6,678 nt of DNA from Actinomycetota bacterium (lineage in GTDB: Bacteria > Actinomycetota > Acidimicrobiia > Spongiisociales > ZC4RG35): positions 1-6,678 of the forward strand of contig JAKEHF010000127.1 in assembly GCA_022615295.1 (NCBI GenBank), in the 5' to 3' direction. Positions 4,694 through 6,678 of the stretch are shown one piece after another (position 1 is the stretch's first letter; each line of letters starts with the position of its first letter). A model generated the notes under the pieces. The model made no database searches and was not told the DNA's origin. It worked only from the letters and a program-made list of their open reading frames with translations. The translations under genes and the position numbers were made by a program.

Positions 4694-6678
4694 ATGCGAC
4701 CCGGTGGTGGCTTCTCTGAGGCCCTCGACTATCACGAGCGGCCGCGCCCGGGCAAGGTCGAGATCCGCTCCACAAAGCCCACCGCCACCCAGAGCGACCT
4801 GAGTCTCGCCTACACCCCGGGGGTGGCTGAGCCGTGTCTGGTGATCGCCGGAGAGCCGGATGCCGCCTTTCGCTACACGAATCGGGGAAACCTCGTGGCA
4901 GTGGTCTCCAACGGCACCGCCGTGCTCGGTCTCGGAAACATAGGGGCCCTCGCCGGGAAGCCGGTGATGGAGGGGAAGGCGGTCCTTTTCAAGCGGTTCG
5001 CAGACATCGACGTCTTCGATCTCGAGATCGACGCCACCGACCCCGACGACGTGATCCGGTTCTGCGAGATGCTCGCCCCCACCGTGGGCGGCATCAACCT
5101 CGAGGACATCAAGGCCCCCGAGTGTTTCTACATCGAGGAGACTTTGCGGCAGCGTCTCGACATCCCGGTTTTCCACGACGATCAGCACGGCACGGCGATC
5201 ATCGGCGGAGCGGCGTTCATCAATGCGCTCGAGATCACCGGCCGCGATGTCGCCGACACCCGAGTCGTGGTGGCGGGGGCGGGGGCCGCCGGGGTGGCCT
5301 CGGCCCGGTTCCTAGTCGAGCTCGGGGTCGACCCGGGCAACATCACCATGACCGACTCAAGGGGTGTCCTCCACACCGGACGGGACGACCTGAACGCCGT
5401 CAAGATGGAGTGGGCCCGGGACACACCGGCCCGCACCGTCGAGGACGCAATGGTGGGAGCGGACGCCTTCATCGGGGTCTCCGTCGCCGGCACCGTCACC
5501 AAGGAGATGGTCCGGTCGATGGCCGCCGATCCGATCGTCTTCGCCTTGGCCAACCCCGACCCGGAGATCGGCTATGACGACGCCAAGGCGGCCCGTGACG
5601 ACGTCATCATGGCGACGGGACGCAGCGACTTCCCCAACCAGGTCAACAACGTGCTCGGTTTCCCCTTCATCTTTCGGGGGGCCCTCGACGTCCGGGCCCG
5701 CGCCGTCTCCGAGGGGATGAAGGTGGCCGCGGCACATGCCCTGGCCAACCTGGCCCGTGAGCCGGTGCCCGACTCCGTGCTCAGGGCCTACGACCTGGAG
5801 CGTCTCGCCTTTGGCCCCGAGTATCTGATTCCCAAGCCCTTCGATCCCCGGGTCCTGTGGACGGTGGCGCCGGCGGTGGCTGCGGCGGCGATGCAGGAGA
5901 AGCTGGCTCGGGCCCCCATCGAGGACTTCGACGTCTACAAGGCCCAGCTCCAGACGCGTTTCCGGGCTTCCCACGCCCTGATCAACGCCATCACCAACCG
6001 GGCGATGGCGCAGCCAAAGCGGGTCGCTTATCCCCATGCCGACGACGTGAGGATCATCAGGGCGGCGCGACGCGTCGCTGACGAGGGAATCGCCCGGCCG
6101 ATCCTGCTCGGCACGGCCCCGGTCATCGAGGAGCTCGCCGAGAACTATGGGATCAGCCTCGATGGCATGGACGTCGCCGACCCCAGATCACCGGGCTCGG
6201 AAGCCTCTCGCTATGCGTTGGTCCTCGAAGAGCTGCGTCGCAACCGCGGGATGAGTCTCCAGGATGCGCAGCGTCTGGTGACCGACTCCAACATGTACGC
6301 CTGTCTCATGGTGCGTGAAGGGGCGGCCGACGCCGTGCTCGGAGGGCTCTCGACGTTCTATCCCGAGACGATTCGTCCTGCTCTCCAGGTCCTCAAGGTG
6401 GAGGAGGGTCGGACCATCGTGTCGGCCGTCTATCTCGTGGTGGTTCGAGGGCAGCCCTTCTTCTTCACCGACTGTGCCGTCAATATCGAGCCCACTGCCA
6501 CCCAGCTCGCCGAGATCGCCCTGGCCGCAACCCACACGGCACAGACCGTGTTCGACCGGGAGCCACGGGTGGGGTTCATCAGCTACTCCGACTTCGGATC
6601 TGCCGGGGGGGACGAGCCGGCCCGGGTGCGGAGGGCGGTGGAGCTCTTCCGTCAAGCGCGACCCGACATCCCGGTGGA
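4694..6678 (+). CDS. maeB: NADP-dependent malic enzyme with phosphotransacetylase-like domain, MaeB (3' end outside window)
   Basis: Oxidatively decarboxylates malate to pyruvate and CO2, producing NADPH (EC 1.1.1.40 by family; cofactor choice inferred); cytoplasmic. 661 residues are visible and the frame is open to the edge; MaeB-type hybrids are about 750-760 residues, so roughly 90-100 are missing. Malic enzyme part, about 10-430: SLAYTPGVAEP at 37-47 with catalytic Tyr40, EGKAVLFKRFADIDVFDLEI at 93-112 with catalytic Lys95, metal-site NLEDIKAPECF at 135-145 (Glu137, Asp138), FHDDQHGTA at 160-168 (Asp162/163), dinucleotide loop GAGAAG at 195-200, NPDPEI at 287-292, and TGRSDFPNQVNNVLGFPF at 308-325. 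From about 442 comes a phosphotransacetylase-like domain, with RPILLG (468-473), DSNMYACLMVREGAADAVLGG (531-551) and NIEPTATQLAEIA (597-609). In studied MaeB proteins this domain binds acetyl-CoA as an allosteric unit and is not a working Pta. The ATG at 4694 gives the usual short leader before ALDYHERPRPGK. Confidence 0.96.
   Translation, partial: MRPGGGFSEALDYHERPRPGKVEIRSTKPTATQSDLSLAYTPGVAEPCLVIAGEPDAAFRYTNRGNLVAVVSNGTAVLGLGNIGALAGKPVMEGKAVLFKRFADIDVFDLEIDATDPDDVIRFCEMLAPTVGGINLEDIKAPECFYIEETLRQRLDIPVFHDDQHGTAIIGGAAFINALEITGRDVADTRVVVAGAGAAGVASARFLVELGVDPGNITMTDSRGVLHTGRDDLNAVKMEWARDTPARTVEDAMVGADAFIGVSVAGTVTKEMVRSMAADPIVFALANPDPEIGYDDAKAARDDVIMATGRSDFPNQVNNVLGFPFIFRGALDVRARAVSEGMKVAAAHALANLAREPVPDSVLRAYDLERLAFGPEYLIPKPFDPRVLWTVAPAVAAAAMQEKLARAPIEDFDVYKAQLQTRFRASHALINAITNRAMAQPKRVAYPHADDVRIIRAARRVADEGIARPILLGTAPVIEELAENYGISLDGMDVADPRSPGSEASRYALVLEELRRNRGMSLQDAQRLVTDSNMYACLMVREGAADAVLGGLSTFYPETIRPALQVLKVEEGRTIVSAVYLVVVRGQPFFFTDCAVNIEPTATQLAEIALAATHTAQTVFDREPRVGFISYSDFGSAGGDEPARVRRAVELFRQARPDIPV

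Noticed and set aside
5273..5291. GCGGGG tandem repeat
   Set aside because: It encodes the Gly/Ala-rich dinucleotide-binding loop of MaeB; the repetition follows from codon choice.
5357..6037. Minus-strand open frame within maeB (226 codons)
   Set aside because: It lies fully inside the unmistakable maeB coding region and shows no domain of its own.
1..6678. Defence system, mobile element, CRISPR or RNA gene
   Set aside because: I checked both strands for repeats, integrase or transposase motifs, tRNA-like elements and nuclease or toxin genes and found none; every coding region but one is a recognised housekeeping gene.

Overview
The window is G+C-rich with strongly G/C-biased third codon positions, uses GTG and TTG starts, and has very short intergenic gaps. 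The gene content (a SerB carrying an N-terminal extension, a polyphosphate-glucokinase-like ROK kinase, a MaeB-type malic enzyme, and promoters that look leaderless) points to an actinobacterium, possibly an acidimicrobial lineage. The phylum is a fair inference; anything finer is a guess.

Layout from left to right: the 3' part of serB (+, enters from the left edge); gnd (-); a 49-bp divergent promoter region; a ppgK-like sugar kinase (+); hflX (-), whose stop codon overlaps that of ppgK inside one CTAG palindrome; an unrecognised protein of about 102 residues (-) directly upstream of hflX; an 84-bp divergent region; and maeB (+), which runs off the right edge. Orientation changes at four of the five gene junctions; only the small unknown gene and hflX are co-directional. 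No stretch longer than about 85 bp lacks a gene. I see no RNA gene, CRISPR array, insertion sequence, attachment site or prophage signal.

How the genes fit together: the ppgK product would make glucose-6-phosphate, the entry metabolite of the pentose phosphate pathway, and gnd carries out that pathway's second NADPH-forming step. The two genes are divergent from one compact promoter region, so joint control is plausible. MaeB also makes NADPH, from malate. SerB makes serine from phosphoserine, and HflX is a ribosome-associated stress GTPase. This is mostly a core-metabolism segment, not an obvious defence or mobile region.

The points most worth a second look are the divergent active site of the PPGK-like kinase, the repeat-rich gnd/ppgK promoter, and the small unknown gene before hflX, where a strong ribosome binding site is out of frame with the coding sequence by one base next to a six-C run.
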